From Polycladomyces subterraneus (lineage in GTDB: Bacteria; Bacillota; Bacilli; Thermoactinomycetales; JIR-001): a stretch of 64,000 nucleotides of DNA. Shown here piece after piece: positions 1 through 8,653 of this stretch (its first letter is position 1; the number at the start of each line of letters is the position of its first letter). The notes under the pieces are model-generated. The model did not search any database. It was given only the letters and a program-made list of their open reading frames with translations, and had not been told where the DNA came from. Where the stretch lies: the NCBI RefSeq assembly GCF_030433435.1, contig NZ_JANRHH010000055.1, positions 1 to 64,000 of the forward strand, given 5' to 3'. Position numbers and translations under genes: made by a program.

Positions 1-85
1 TGGTGTCACTGAACCGAAGTACAGTGCTCAACTGTACGCATCCTGATTGGATGCCCCCGAATTTATTCGGGGGAGGATGTCACGC
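1..85 (+). mobile_element. Right end of a TnpB-type (IS200/IS605, IS1341-like) element with omega-RNA-like hairpins
   Basis: Three back-to-back perfect hairpins are visible: 19-37 (7 bp stem), 38-54 (GCATCC/GGATGC) and 54-73 (CCCCCGAA/TTCGGGGG), followed by AGGATGTCAC. A G-rich terminal hairpin followed by GGATGTCA is what I recall for the 3-prime ends of IS1341/TnpB elements, where the same stretch is the scaffold of the TnpB guide RNA. The tnpB gene itself would lie left of the window. If correct, the element ends near 83 and the flanking host sequence supplies the guide. Recognition is from memory of the family, not a match I could run. Confidence 0.45.
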
Positions 86-168
86 AAACTAGCAATTTAT
101 CATCTTTTGGTCTGAATAAGAGGACGCCGAGGCTCTTAATAAGCATTCAACGAAAGGTACTATGTGTC

Positions 169-194
169 AGGGGCTTACCGAACGGTAAGCCCCT
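169..194 (-). terminator. Hairpin downstream of the MBL-fold hydrolase
   Basis: A perfect 11-bp inverted repeat (AGGGGCTTACC, GAAC loop, GGTAAGCCCCT) lies 10 bases beyond the stop of the minus-strand gene. There is no clear U-run after it, so it may be a weak terminator or a 3-prime end stabiliser. Confidence 0.5.
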
Positions 195-204
195 ATCCAA
201 TATA

Positions 205-1134
205 CTACGGTAGACGGAATTCCATCCCCTGTTCCCGGAGGATGATCCGATTTTCGTCAGGACCCGCTGCCAGCAACAACCGTTGCATCGGCTCGTCCAC
301 CGGTTCGTACGACAGGACGAACGTGCGCCAGTGGATGGGAGCCATCCAACGGGCCCCCGTGTCCAAAAACATCTGCCAGGCTTGTTCAGGTGTGCAGTGG
401 TTCACTTGGTACGTATCCGGTTTGTAGGCGCCGATCGGCATGAATGCCACATCGATGGGGCCATATTTCCGCAAACTGCGCAGACCGGGCGTGTAGGCGG
501 TATCTCCGGCGAAAAAGAGACGTACGCCATTTTTCTCAATCAGATAGCCTGTATACCCGTAATCGGTGTTCCATGGAAGCCGGTTTCCCCAATGTCTTAC
601 AGGGATAGCTGTGATGCGCAATCCTCCATCCAGTTCCACAGTCTCCGATTCACCCAGCTCCCGTATGCTGTGAAACGGCATGCCTTTCAACAGATGAGTT
701 GTGTTACGGGCCGTCAAAACGTGTGTCCGGTGAAAGGCCAACCGCTTCAAGGTGGGTAGGTCAAAGTGGTCAAAATGGGCGTGGGAAAGAAGAATCAAAT
801 CCACCGGCCCGATTTCCTCCACTCTCAGCGCCGGAGGCACAAACCGTCGGGGGCCGATTTGGATCGGCCCCAAACTGATACCGACACGTTCTCCCAGGAC
901 GGGGTCTGTCAGGATTCGTGTACCGTACAGGTTGATAAGCAAAGTGGCGTGTCCCACCCACGTGATGGTCACCTCATCAGATGACCATCGATCCGGCCGG
1001 GGGTGATGCCGGAGCGGCCGTCTCGAAGGTTGGGGGAGACGGCCCAGATGATACCAGTATCGGTAACCGAAAAAGATCAGCAATAGCAGAAATATGCCGA
1101 ACAACGGTATCATGATCCACAAGATCCAATGCAA
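205..1134 (-). CDS. MBL-fold metallo-hydrolase, NAPE-PLD/UlaG-like, membrane-anchored
   Basis: A 309-residue member of the Lactamase_B_2 (NAPE-PLD-like) branch of the metallo-beta-lactamase fold. Residues 4-24 form one hydrophobic segment, so the enzyme is probably tethered to the membrane. The metal-binding signature HAHFDHFD is present near residue 118, with further ligands expected in GDTAYTP and the later HW/HC residues. The start is TTG with a good AAGGAG eight bases upstream; the next in-frame ATG falls inside the hydrophobic segment. Substrate is unknown: relatives hydrolyse phosphodiesters such as N-acyl-phosphatidylethanolamine, but that is family knowledge only. It stands alone, facing away from pncB by about 125 bases. 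Confidence 0.85.
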   Translation of the reverse strand: MHWILWIMIPLFGIFLLLLIFFGYRYWYHLGRLPQPSRRPLRHHPRPDRWSSDEVTITWVGHATLLINLYGTRILTDPVLGERVGISLGPIQIGPRRFVPPALRVEEIGPVDLILLSHAHFDHFDLPTLKRLAFHRTHVLTARNTTHLLKGMPFHSIRELGESETVELDGGLRITAIPVRHWGNRLPWNTDYGYTGYLIEKNGVRLFFAGDTAYTPGLRSLRKYGPIDVAFMPIGAYKPDTYQVNHCTPEQAWQMFLDTGARWMAPIHWRTFVLSYEPVDEPMQRLLLAAGPDENRIILREQGMEFRLP

Positions 1135-1259
1135 CGGATTTCTCTCCTTAATGAACGGGCTCTGATTCCTGTTTCACTTGGTTCAAAGTCGTTCGTAGGA
1201 AAAAGGCCATTCCTTTTGACCGAACACATCCTGACCAGCGTATCGCAACCCCTTCTTTT

Positions 1260-2732
1260 TCAATCCCGCTTATTTTTCGGTTCGACAAATGTTTGGTAAA
1301 TCTGTTGAATCAACTCCTGTTTCATTTTCCACAGCTTATTGGACAGGTCGACGGGGTACTCCTCGGGATTCAGCAAACGTAGATATTCTTCCCAAAACAG
1401 GGAGCGTTGTTCCCGATGATAACGTCGAATCTCCTCCAGCGACGGAAGCTCTGCTGTGCGTTCCCCATTTCGGATCACAGGTTGTAACAGCTCGATTGCC
1501 TGGTAGTGGGTGACCCGTTTTTTCCGATAGGTGTGGACAGGATCAAACAACACGAGCGGGGTCTTCTCATCCACCCGTTCATCCACATGGGTGATCAGAT
1601 CAGCCTGTGCTTTTCCGGTCACCTTGTCGACGATCCGGTACACATTTTTCCGACCGGGTGTGGTAACTTTTTCCGGATTGGACGAGATTTTAATGGTAGG
1701 CACCCACTGACCCTGTTCCATTTTGGCTACCATTTTGTAAACGGCTCCCAGTGCGGGCTGATCATAGGCCGTGATCAGTTTGGTCCCGATTCCCCACGAA
1801 TCGATGCGGGCACCTTGTGCTTTCAGGTTCAGGATCGTATCTTCGTCCAAGTCGCTGGACGCGATGATCCGGGTGTCTGTCAATCCGGCCTCGTCCAGCA
1901 TTTTGCGCGCTTGTTTGGACAAATAGGCCAAATCGCCACTGTCCAACCGGATCCCAGCCAGTCGCTTGCCTTGCCGCTTCAGTTCCAGACCTACTTGAAT
2001 CGCATGGGGGAGCCCGCTTCGCAATGTATCGTACGTATCCACCAGCAGGACGGATTGTTCCGGAAACGCACGGGCGAACGCGCGAAAGGCTTCCAGTTCG
2101 TTTTCAAAATCCTGCACCCAAGAATGTGAATGTGTGCCGATGATGGGGATACCGAAACGCTCACCGGCCCGGACATTGGAGGTGGCGTCAAACCCGGCGA
2201 GATACGCTGCTCTCGCTCCCCAAATGGCGGCCGTACTTTCCTGTGCCCGACGCGTGCCGAACTCCATGACCAGGTCGTTGCCAGCCACGGTGCGGATGCG
2301 GGCCGCTTTGGTGGCAACCAGTGTCTGGTAGCCGATAAAGTTGAGCAAGGCGGTTTCCACCAATTGCAGCTCCATCACGTTGCCTTCCAGTCGGAGTAAC
2401 GGTTCGTTGGGAAATACGATCGTCCCCTCCGGTACGGCGTACACATCGCCCTGAAACCGAAACGTGCGGAGCATTTCTAAAAAATCGGGGTCGTATTGTT
2501 CCGGCTGCCGGGCGAGAAAGGCGATGTCCTCCTCGGTAAATCGGAGATTCTCCAAATATTGCACCGCCCGTTCCAGCCCGGCGAACACGGCGTAACCATT
2601 GCCGAACGGAAGATGACGGAAATACAGGTCAAACGCTCTCTTTCTTTGGTGCGACCCGTTTTTCCAATGTGCATACATCATCGTGATCTGATATTTATCC
2701 GTGTGCAATGCGTCACCGATTCGTTCCAACAA
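1260..2732 (-). CDS. pncB: Nicotinate phosphoribosyltransferase
   Basis: Converts nicotinate and PRPP to nicotinate mononucleotide in NAD salvage. Hallmarks visible are ALHTDKYQITM near the N-terminus, FRHLPFGNGYAVFAGLE, the substrate-site stretch EFGTRRAQ and SGDLAYLSK. An open frame runs further upstream to 2957, but that part overlaps the preceding gene and has no homology. I place the start at TTG 2732, eight bases after GGGAGG, which gives 490 residues, close to the usual length of the Bacillus-type enzyme. It follows the M67 peptidase gene by about 30 bases and is probably co-transcribed with it. Confidence 0.93.
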   Translation of the reverse strand: MLERIGDALHTDKYQITMMYAHWKNGSHQRKRAFDLYFRHLPFGNGYAVFAGLERAVQYLENLRFTEEDIAFLARQPEQYDPDFLEMLRTFRFQGDVYAVPEGTIVFPNEPLLRLEGNVMELQLVETALLNFIGYQTLVATKAARIRTVAGNDLVMEFGTRRAQESTAAIWGARAAYLAGFDATSNVRAGERFGIPIIGTHSHSWVQDFENELEAFRAFARAFPEQSVLLVDTYDTLRSGLPHAIQVGLELKRQGKRLAGIRLDSGDLAYLSKQARKMLDEAGLTDTRIIASSDLDEDTILNLKAQGARIDSWGIGTKLITAYDQPALGAVYKMVAKMEQGQWVPTIKISSNPEKVTTPGRKNVYRIVDKVTGKAQADLITHVDERVDEKTPLVLFDPVHTYRKKRVTHYQAIELLQPVIRNGERTAELPSLEEIRRYHREQRSLFWEEYLRLLNPEEYPVDLSNKLWKMKQELIQQIYQTFVEPKNKRD

Positions 2733-2764
2733 CAGAAAAACCTCCCACGGGGCACCAACAGTGT

Positions 2765-3181
2765 TCAGCGATTCACAATAATCTGGTACATAACAGGAAT
2801 CACTTGTTGGTGTCGAATATAGTAGGCTGACAGACGACAGTGTCCTTGTTTGAGTGAACAGATCCAGTAGCTTTTTTCGGGGTAGTGCCAATTGGCGATG
2901 TCGCGGGCGGACGGATAAGGTTCGGTGGTGGGATGGGAATGGACCACCCCGATCCACTCCAATTGCTGTTCCCGCAATTGCCGGATCGTCTCTAAATAGG
3001 CCTGAGGTTCAAATGAAAACGAATGCGGGCTGTCATCCAGGTTGGGGATCGGAAAAAAGTGCGTGATCTCCTGGGCATGACCCGCCAATATGCCGCATCC
3101 TTCTTTGGGATATTGCTGTCGAAGGTAACGGTGGATCTGTTCGACAACGGGGCCCCAAATCGAAAGATAGGAAGAGGCCAT
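2765..3181 (-). CDS. M67 family (JAMM/MPN) metallopeptidase
   Basis: A small 138-residue JAMM-domain protein. The zinc site is complete: a Glu in the N-terminal part, then HSHPTTEPYPSARD near residue 85 (HxH...S...D). EGCGILAG near residue 21 is the second conserved block. Bacterial members of this size usually cleave C-terminal extensions from ubiquitin-like sulfur carriers (Mec+/CysO type), but no carrier or ThiF-like gene is beside it here. The start at ATG 3181 is fixed by GGAGG six bases upstream; the open frame further upstream is spurious. It heads a likely two-gene unit with pncB. Confidence 0.85.
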   Translation of the reverse strand: MASSYLSIWGPVVEQIHRYLRQQYPKEGCGILAGHAQEITHFFPIPNLDDSPHSFSFEPQAYLETIRQLREQQLEWIGVVHSHPTTEPYPSARDIANWHYPEKSYWICSLKQGHCRLSAYYIRHQQVIPVMYQIIVNR

Positions 3182-3374
3182 AGAATTCCTCCTCACCGAT
3201 TGATCCCATCTGTGCTTGGTTGGTACGGGCCTGGCTTGTTCAGGTTTTATTGTATATCGAATTTTGTTGAACGAAAAGATGAACGGTTTGGGTCGTGTAG
3301 GATGGTGGAAAACTTTGAGACGTCTCCTTGGCTTTTTTGCTAAAATAAAGCTGAACTGACAAGCGGGAGAGGAA

Positions 3375-4256
3375 ATGACAGGCATGACGGAAATCCGGGT
3401 GGGGGTTTGCGGCTGGGGTGATCATGATCTATACCCACCCAAAACCCCGTCGAAAGAGAAGCTGGCGTTGTATACACGTCATTTTGATGTTGTGGAGGTG
3501 GACAGTAGCTATCATGCGATCCAACCGCCCGAACGGTGGGAGCGTTGGGTGGAAGAAACACCGCCCGGGTTCCGTTTCGTTGTGAAAGCCTATCGGGAGA
3601 TGACCGGTCACGGCCGTCCGCAACGGGCACCGGAGCGTACCCGGGAAGAGGTGTTTGATCTGTTCGAAGCATCCATTCGGCCGGTAATGGTTTCCGGAAA
3701 GTTGTCCATGGTGTTGTTTCAGTTTCCCCCTTGGTTCGATTGTACGAGGGAACATGTCCGCTACATCCGTTGGTGCCGCGAACGATACCCGACGTTGCCA
3801 CTTGCCGTTGAATTTCGGCATCGGAGTTGGTTTTTGCCCCGTTTTCAGGAAAAAACCCTGCAGTTTCTCAAGGATCATGAACTCATTCATGTGGTCTGTG
3901 ACGAACCCCAGGCAGGAGAGGGTTCCATTCCGATCGTGCCGGAAGTGACACATTCTGAACTTTCTCTCGTCCGGTTTCACGGACGGAATCGTGAAGGATG
4001 GAGCGCTTCTCACCGACCCGATTGGCGGGAGATTCGCTATGCGTATCGTTATTCGGAAGAGGAATTGCGAGAGTGGTTGTCCCATTTCCATCACATCAGA
4101 GAGCGAACGAAGCAGTTGATCCTGCTGTTCAACAACAATTCGCAGGGCGATGCGGCAGACAACGCCAAACAGATGATTCATTTATTGGCGGAAAAAGGTT
4201 GGATCGAATCATCCGCTGATCCGCAGCCTGTATTTCGGCAGGGAACATTGTTTTAG
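3375..4256 (+). CDS. DUF72 family protein, YunF-like
   Basis: A 293-residue DUF72 (YecE/YunF) protein, a TIM-barrel family distantly related to endonuclease IV-like folds but without a proven reaction. Typical blocks are VGVCGWGDHDLYPP at the start, FDVVEVDSSYHAIQ, RFVVKAYREMTGH and the C-terminal NNNSQGDAADNA. GGGAGAGGAA precedes ATG 3375; the in-frame ATG at 3384 is an alternative start. It opens a plus-strand block that corresponds to the yunF-E-D-C neighbourhood of Bacillus subtilis, with one extra gene inserted. Function unknown. Confidence 0.85.
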   Translation: MTGMTEIRVGVCGWGDHDLYPPKTPSKEKLALYTRHFDVVEVDSSYHAIQPPERWERWVEETPPGFRFVVKAYREMTGHGRPQRAPERTREEVFDLFEASIRPVMVSGKLSMVLFQFPPWFDCTREHVRYIRWCRERYPTLPLAVEFRHRSWFLPRFQEKTLQFLKDHELIHVVCDEPQAGEGSIPIVPEVTHSELSLVRFHGRNREGWSASHRPDWREIRYAYRYSEEELREWLSHFHHIRERTKQLILLFNNNSQGDAADNAKQMIHLLAEKGWIESSADPQPVFRQGTLF

Positions 4257-4283
4257 ATAAAAAGGAAAAAAGGAGTGGGCCGG

Positions 4284-5351
4284 ATGTGGGTGTGGTTGGT
4301 TGCGGGAGGATTGGCCTTGATCGGTTTGGTGTGGTGGGTACGGATGATCCGCCGGGGGGTTCGGCAGGCCGCCATCCGCAAACAGTCATGGGTGCGGGAA
4401 GATCTGGGCCTGCAGTCGCATGATTCGCAATTGAACCGAGACCTGCGTCAATTGATTAACCGGCTCGTATGGTCTTATTCCCGGGAATACGTGGACCGGG
4501 TCAAGCGTCGGATGATGGAGAACCACAGCATCCGTGAAACGGAGTGGAATAATCGTTGGTTTGAATTGAAGCGCTTTTTTCTCATGACCGCATTGATGAA
4601 ACAAGTGCCGATGTACAGTCGCGAAGTGGATCAAGTGTGGCACGAGATGCTCATGTTCACCCGGGCGTATGAGCAGTTTTCCAAACGCTTCCTGGGCGAA
4701 TATCTTCACCACGAGCCACATGACGCCGCCGGTGCCGCAGCTGGAAGGACAATGCGGGGATGGTTTGATCTCATCTACTGTTGGTTGTTTCAACCCACTC
4801 CCTACAGTAGATTGACCTGGGGGGCGTTTTTCCGCCAACCGGTCCCCAGGGAGATTTTGCGGGACTTCGAGGGGGAGGTCTCCGAAGAAGTGCTAGAGCG
4901 GTATTTTCGGTGGAGCGCAGGGGACGTTGTCGTTCGCCGGATCATCTTCCGGTTGGCGGAGCAGATCCATGAGGGAATCCGTTTCGTACGCTCATTTGTC
5001 GAAGAACGCGGCCGGGATGAGGATGCGCTTATCATCCGATTGTTCGATCAGGTGGAAGATCCTGTTTCGCGTTTGATGTATGGCGTACTGTTTTATTCCC
5101 TGTATGATGTGCCACGCTTCGATGTAAGTCGGATTTTGAAGTGGGAAGAAATCAGACGGACCCGTTCGTCCAAATCTTCCGCCAAAAAGGCAGCCGCAGC
5201 AGGTGGAACAACCTCCTCATGTACCACTTTCTTCGGCTGTTCCTCGTCGGGAAGTGAGAATGGGGGCAATCATTGCGGCGACGGAAGCAGCCACTGCAGT
5301 AGCAGCAGTTGCGGAGGAGGATGCGGCGGAGGTGGTTGCAGCAGCTCTTGA
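4284..5351 (+). CDS. Membrane-anchored protein with Cys/Gly/Ser-rich C-terminal tail
   Basis: I do not recognise a named family with certainty. The protein (355 residues from ATG 4284, with AGGAG eight bases upstream) has one N-terminal membrane segment (about residues 2-20), a basic patch, and then a soluble mostly helical domain of about 290 residues. The central stretch VDQVWHEMLMFTRAYEQF followed by a GxYxHHEPH motif resembles the VDxxWH signature of glycine-rich-domain proteins. The last about 48 residues are almost only Cys, Gly and Ser with some His (nine Cys). Such tails occur in several Firmicute membrane proteins (TIGR04222-like) and might bind metal or form disulfides. It sits inside the yun block. 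Confidence 0.7.
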   Translation: MWVWLVAGGLALIGLVWWVRMIRRGVRQAAIRKQSWVREDLGLQSHDSQLNRDLRQLINRLVWSYSREYVDRVKRRMMENHSIRETEWNNRWFELKRFFLMTALMKQVPMYSREVDQVWHEMLMFTRAYEQFSKRFLGEYLHHEPHDAAGAAAGRTMRGWFDLIYCWLFQPTPYSRLTWGAFFRQPVPREILRDFEGEVSEEVLERYFRWSAGDVVVRRIIFRLAEQIHEGIRFVRSFVEERGRDEDALIIRLFDQVEDPVSRLMYGVLFYSLYDVPRFDVSRILKWEEIRRTRSSKSSAKKAAAAGGTTSSCTTFFGCSSSGSENGGNHCGDGSSHCSSSSCGGGCGGGGCSSS

Positions 5352-5501
5352 GATTCCGTTTTCCATGTACAACCTGTATAATGGATCCGATAGATACAAG
5401 ACCTCAAACTGGTGGAGGACTTTCGACTCCCCCTCTGCTTACTTACCATCCCTGGCATTGATGTGTTTTTGGTGATGGATGGGAATAAGGAGTGACCTGC
5501 T

Positions 5502-6326
5502 GTGGAGTGGCTGTTGTTGTTCTTGATCGGATTGATCGGAGGTACGATCGGTAGTATCGTCGGATTGGGCGGCGGGATTATTACCGTGCCGGCATTGTTG
5601 TTTTTGGCAGGAGTAGATGCACGGTTTCACCATCTTACGCCTCCGGTGGCGGTAGGGACATCGTTGGCGTTGGTCATTTTGACTGCCCTGTCTTCGACAT
5701 TGTCCTACGCCCGTCAGCGGCGTGTGGATTTTTCCAGCGGTTGGTTGTTTTTTGCCGCATGCGGACCGGGAGCGGCCATTGGGGCTTATCTCACTCATTT
5801 TTTTCGTTCCAGCGGATTTTTGGTGGGTTTTGGCCTGTTGATGCTGGGAGTGTCAATAGTGCTGTCATTTCGGGATCGGCTCAGGGGGATTTCGCTTCGC
5901 CAGTCGGTAACGCGTACGTTTGTGGACGCGGAAGGTAGGGAATATACGTACGGATATCATCGGCCGACAGCCCTTTTCATTTCATTTGTCGTGGGTCTTA
6001 TTTCCGGCTTGTTCGGGATCGGGGGCGGTTCGCTGTTGGTACCAATGATGGTGATGCTGTTTCGCTTTCCCCCGCATGTGGCCACCGCTACCTCCATGTT
6101 TATCATCCTGCTCACCGCCGCCATCGGCAGTGTCGCTCACGCCGTTCAGGGAAACATCGACTGGATCGCAGCATTGTGGATTGCACCTGGTTCTTGGATC
6201 GGTGGTCAGTTGGGGGCGGCCATCTCCGCGCGGATGAGCAGTCAAGCCCTGTTGGTCACGTTTCGGATCGCGATTGTGTTGGTGGCCGTGAAAATGATCG
6301 CCGACGGCATGTCTTCATTGAGTTAG
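5502..6326 (+). CDS. yunE: TauE/SafE family membrane transporter, YunE-like
   Basis: A 274-residue multi-pass membrane protein of the TauE/SafE (sulfite/sulfonate exporter-like) family. Two homologous halves are visible, each with the glycine-rich motif: GSIVGLGGGIITVPALL near residue 18 and SGLFGIGGGSLLVPMM near residue 168. Start is GTG 5502 behind AAGGAG. Position beside yunD and near yunC matches the Bacillus order. A TATAAT box at 5377-5382 lies upstream but I see no convincing -35 partner. The substrate is not known for YunE; small organic or sulfur anions are the family expectation. Confidence 0.88.
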   Translation: MEWLLLFLIGLIGGTIGSIVGLGGGIITVPALLFLAGVDARFHHLTPPVAVGTSLALVILTALSSTLSYARQRRVDFSSGWLFFAACGPGAAIGAYLTHFFRSSGFLVGFGLLMLGVSIVLSFRDRLRGISLRQSVTRTFVDAEGREYTYGYHRPTALFISFVVGLISGLFGIGGGSLLVPMMVMLFRFPPHVATATSMFIILLTAAIGSVAHAVQGNIDWIAALWIAPGSWIGGQLGAAISARMSSQALLVTFRIAIVLVAVKMIADGMSSLS

Positions 6327-6336
6327 GAGGATGTTT

Positions 6337-7788
6337 GTGCAAGAAGTGGTGCGACTTCATCTCATCCATACCAACGACATCCACAGCCGATTGGAAGCCG
6401 CGGCTGGGATTCATACGTTGACATCTCGACTGATCAAAGAGATCGAGGGGCGCGATGAAGGGTTCCTGCTGTTGGATATCGGAGATCACATGGATCGGGA
6501 ACGGATGGAAACAGAAGGAACTGACGGGCGCGTCAATGTTTCCGTTATGGCGGAAACCGGATACCACGGTGTAACATTGGGAAACAATGAGTTACTCACC
6601 TTTTCGCGTGCGTCGTTGGATTCGCTTTACGAAACGGCGCCATTTTTCGTCATTGCGACCAATGTTACGCCGATCGAGGGGAACCGGCCTGCTTGGCTTC
6701 GTCCGTGGGCGATTCTCCAGTGTCAGGGAGTGCGTGTGGGTCTGCTCGGTGCCACGATCCCTTATCCGATGGTGTACGAAATGATGGGATGGCAGGTCCA
6801 AGATCCGTTCTTGCGGGTCCGGGAGGTGGTTCAGCAAATGAGGAACCAGGTGGATGTGCTGGTGCTGCTGTCCCACCTCGGGTTGCCCAATGATCGTCAG
6901 ATGGCGGAGGAAGTGCCTCAGCTGGATGTGATATTAGGCGGGCATACCCATCACTTGATGGAAAAGCCGGAGCGGATTGGGCAAACGTGGATCACGGGAG
7001 CGGGCAAGTTCGGACAATATGTGGGGCACCTCACGTTGTCGTGGGATGCCCGTCACAAACGCGTGGCAGACGTGGAAGGGACATGCATCTCCACTGAAGG
7101 GGTGCCTCTCTCAAAAGCGGTGTTGAATCGCATTGCCGAGGGTCGGGAGGAAGCAGAACAGAATCTGGCGTATACTGTCACCACACTGCACCAACCGCTT
7201 TCCATCGATTGGCGTTCGGAATCGCCGTTAGGTAACTTGTTGGCTGATGCACTGCGCGACTGGGTGGGAACGGAGATCGCTATAGTCAATGCAGGACAGG
7301 TTCTGGACGGCTTGCCCGCCGGTCCGGTGACGCGGAGGTTACTCCATCGGATTTTGCCTCATCCGATCAATCCGTGCAGCCTATTGCTGACTGGAGAACA
7401 ACTTCGTCGCATATTGGAAGAATCATTGTTGGAGGAGTTTCAAACCAAAGTACTCCGAGGATTCGGATTTCGCGGGGAGCAATTGGGTATCCTCAACGTA
7501 TCGGGGATGGATATCGAATATTGCCCGGAAGCGCCGCCTTATCAAAAAATCCGCACCGTACGGATTGGCGGGCGGGAGCTGGAAGCCGATCGTGACTATA
7601 CGGTGGCCACCATCGATATGTTTACGTTCGGGGTAGGATATCCTACATTCCAAGAAGCGAAAGAGGTTCGCTATTTGTTGCCGGAGTTTTTGCGGGACGT
7701 GCTGGCCCATTGGATTCGGCAACCCGGTGCAGTCAATACGTGCAAAAGCCAACGGTGGCACCAAGTGCAGGCTTGTCCCACAAGATAA
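6337..7788 (+). CDS. yunD: Metallophosphatase / 5-prime-nucleotidase family protein, YunD-like
   Basis: A calcineurin-type metallophosphoesterase joined to a 5-prime-nucleotidase C-terminal domain. Metal-site motifs are visible in order: HTNDIHSR near the start, DIGDHMDR, GNNE, LLSHLG and GGHTHH near residue 205. The C-terminal half has the 5-nucleotidase substrate-domain pattern (SPLGNLLADALRDW). No signal peptide is present, so unlike UshA it should act inside the cell, as for B. subtilis YunD. ATG 6331 directly abuts TAGGAGG, so GTG 6337 at normal spacing is the better start. It follows yunE by about ten bases and is surely in one operon with it. Confidence 0.9.
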   Translation: MQEVVRLHLIHTNDIHSRLEAAAGIHTLTSRLIKEIEGRDEGFLLLDIGDHMDRERMETEGTDGRVNVSVMAETGYHGVTLGNNELLTFSRASLDSLYETAPFFVIATNVTPIEGNRPAWLRPWAILQCQGVRVGLLGATIPYPMVYEMMGWQVQDPFLRVREVVQQMRNQVDVLVLLSHLGLPNDRQMAEEVPQLDVILGGHTHHLMEKPERIGQTWITGAGKFGQYVGHLTLSWDARHKRVADVEGTCISTEGVPLSKAVLNRIAEGREEAEQNLAYTVTTLHQPLSIDWRSESPLGNLLADALRDWVGTEIAIVNAGQVLDGLPAGPVTRRLLHRILPHPINPCSLLLTGEQLRRILEESLLEEFQTKVLRGFGFRGEQLGILNVSGMDIEYCPEAPPYQKIRTVRIGGRELEADRDYTVATIDMFTFGVGYPTFQEAKEVRYLLPEFLRDVLAHWIRQPGAVNTCKSQRWHQVQACPTR

Positions 7789-7861
7789 CCCAAGGCTTCC
7801 AAGCCCACCCTTCCAGCAGGAGTTCAGTTGCGCTACAATTAGGTCTGAAGGAGGGTATCCG

Positions 7862-8119
7862 ATGCGTTTTGTGGATGAAGTATATTCGTTGTACCGGGAC
7901 CAATTAACCGACGATGAAGATGATGCGGTATCATTGGTTCTCAATTTGCTGGAAGATCACACGAGGCAGGATGTTTTGAACCTCATCGAAGAAATGAGCG
8001 ATGATGAAGTATTGCAAATGGTGGCCATTTATTTGGTGGAAATGCTGAAAGCCAAGATGGCGCAGGAAGGGAAACTGTCGATGTGGAAACCTTCCTTTCA
8101 AACGCCATACATTCATTGA
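7862..8119 (+). CDS. Small acidic protein, DUF6154-like
   Basis: An 85-residue acidic, mostly helical protein with ATG 7862 preceded by AAGGAGG at ideal spacing. The sequence MRFVDEVYSLYRDQL, then LVLNLLEDHTRQDVLNLIEEM and LVEMLKAKM matches my memory of a small Bacillales family (DUF6154), but I could not verify this. No membrane segment or catalytic motif is apparent. It lies between yunD and yunC and is followed by its own hairpin terminator, so it is expressed with the yun genes. Function unknown. Confidence 0.8.
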   Translation: MRFVDEVYSLYRDQLTDDEDDAVSLVLNLLEDHTRQDVLNLIEEMSDDEVLQMVAIYLVEMLKAKMAQEGKLSMWKPSFQTPYIH

Positions 8120-8128
8120 GTGGCAGAA

Positions 8129-8157
8129 GAGTTCCTCTGACGGGGAGCTCGTTTTTT
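8129..8157 (+). terminator. Rho-independent terminator after the small acidic gene
   Basis: Stem GAGTTCC/GGAGCTC (7 bp with one G-T pair) followed by GTTTTTT, ten bases after the stop codon at 8119. Confidence 0.65.
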
Positions 8158-8258
8158 GTATGGACCTGATTTCGTAGAGAATAGATGCCCGTTGCCGTGC
8201 CGTTCCGGTGTCGCTCACATACGGTATTAGGGGAATCCGTATCGTGGGAGGGTTATAC

Positions 8259-8561
8259 GTGGTTCAACTGAAACCGATCGATGTGGCGGGACAGACGGTA
8301 TTGGGCATTGAAGTGGCATTGCCTAAAACGCGTCTGCTCGCGATCGCCACGGAAAAGGGGTACATCATGTGTGGCGCTTTGGATGTGGCTTTGTTGAATG
8401 AGCGGTTGGCCGACCGTGGTATTCTCGCCGGACGGGCGGTAGGGGTGCGGTCGCTGGATGATTTGTTGGCCGCCCCACTGGAATCAGTCACCCATGCAGC
8501 CAGGGAGGTGGGGATTCATCCAGGTATGACCGGCCAGGAAGCGCTGCTGAAGATGATGTAA
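8259..8561 (+). CDS. yunC: YunC family protein (DUF1805)
   Basis: A 100-residue protein of the DUF1805/YunC family. The highly conserved core is easy to recognise: EKGYIMCGALDVALLNERLADR followed by AGRAVGVRSLDDLL and PGMTGQEALLKMM at the C-terminus. Start is GTG 8259, six bases after GGGAGGG; an upstream GTG at 8208 lacks a ribosome binding site. Structures exist for the family but no reaction is established; it is often linked with sporulation-adjacent genes. It is the last gene of the yun block here, with a strong terminator just downstream. Confidence 0.9.
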   Translation: MVQLKPIDVAGQTVLGIEVALPKTRLLAIATEKGYIMCGALDVALLNERLADRGILAGRAVGVRSLDDLLAAPLESVTHAAREVGIHPGMTGQEALLKMM

Positions 8562-8611
8562 CGCCAGAAGAGTATATGTTCCTCGACTACTGACAAAATG
8601 TAACAGATCAG

Positions 8612-8653
8612 CAGCCTCAAGCTACCCATCATCGGGTAGCTTGAGGCTGTTTC
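8612..8653 (+). terminator. Terminator after yunC
   Basis: A perfect 16-bp stem (CAGCCTCAAGCTACCC with its complement at 8634-8649), 6-base loop, then TTTC. The stem is long enough to work for either strand and abuts the acyl-CoA dehydrogenase relic. Confidence 0.8.

Noticed and set aside
2733-2957. N-terminal extension of the pncB frame to 2957
   Set aside because: It overlaps the M67 gene in another frame, has no homology, and a TTG with GGGAGG at 2732 gives the normal protein length.
5203-5475. Ala-rich frames over the Cys-rich tail region
   Set aside because: They are shadows of the repetitive Gly/Cys/Ser codons read in other frames.
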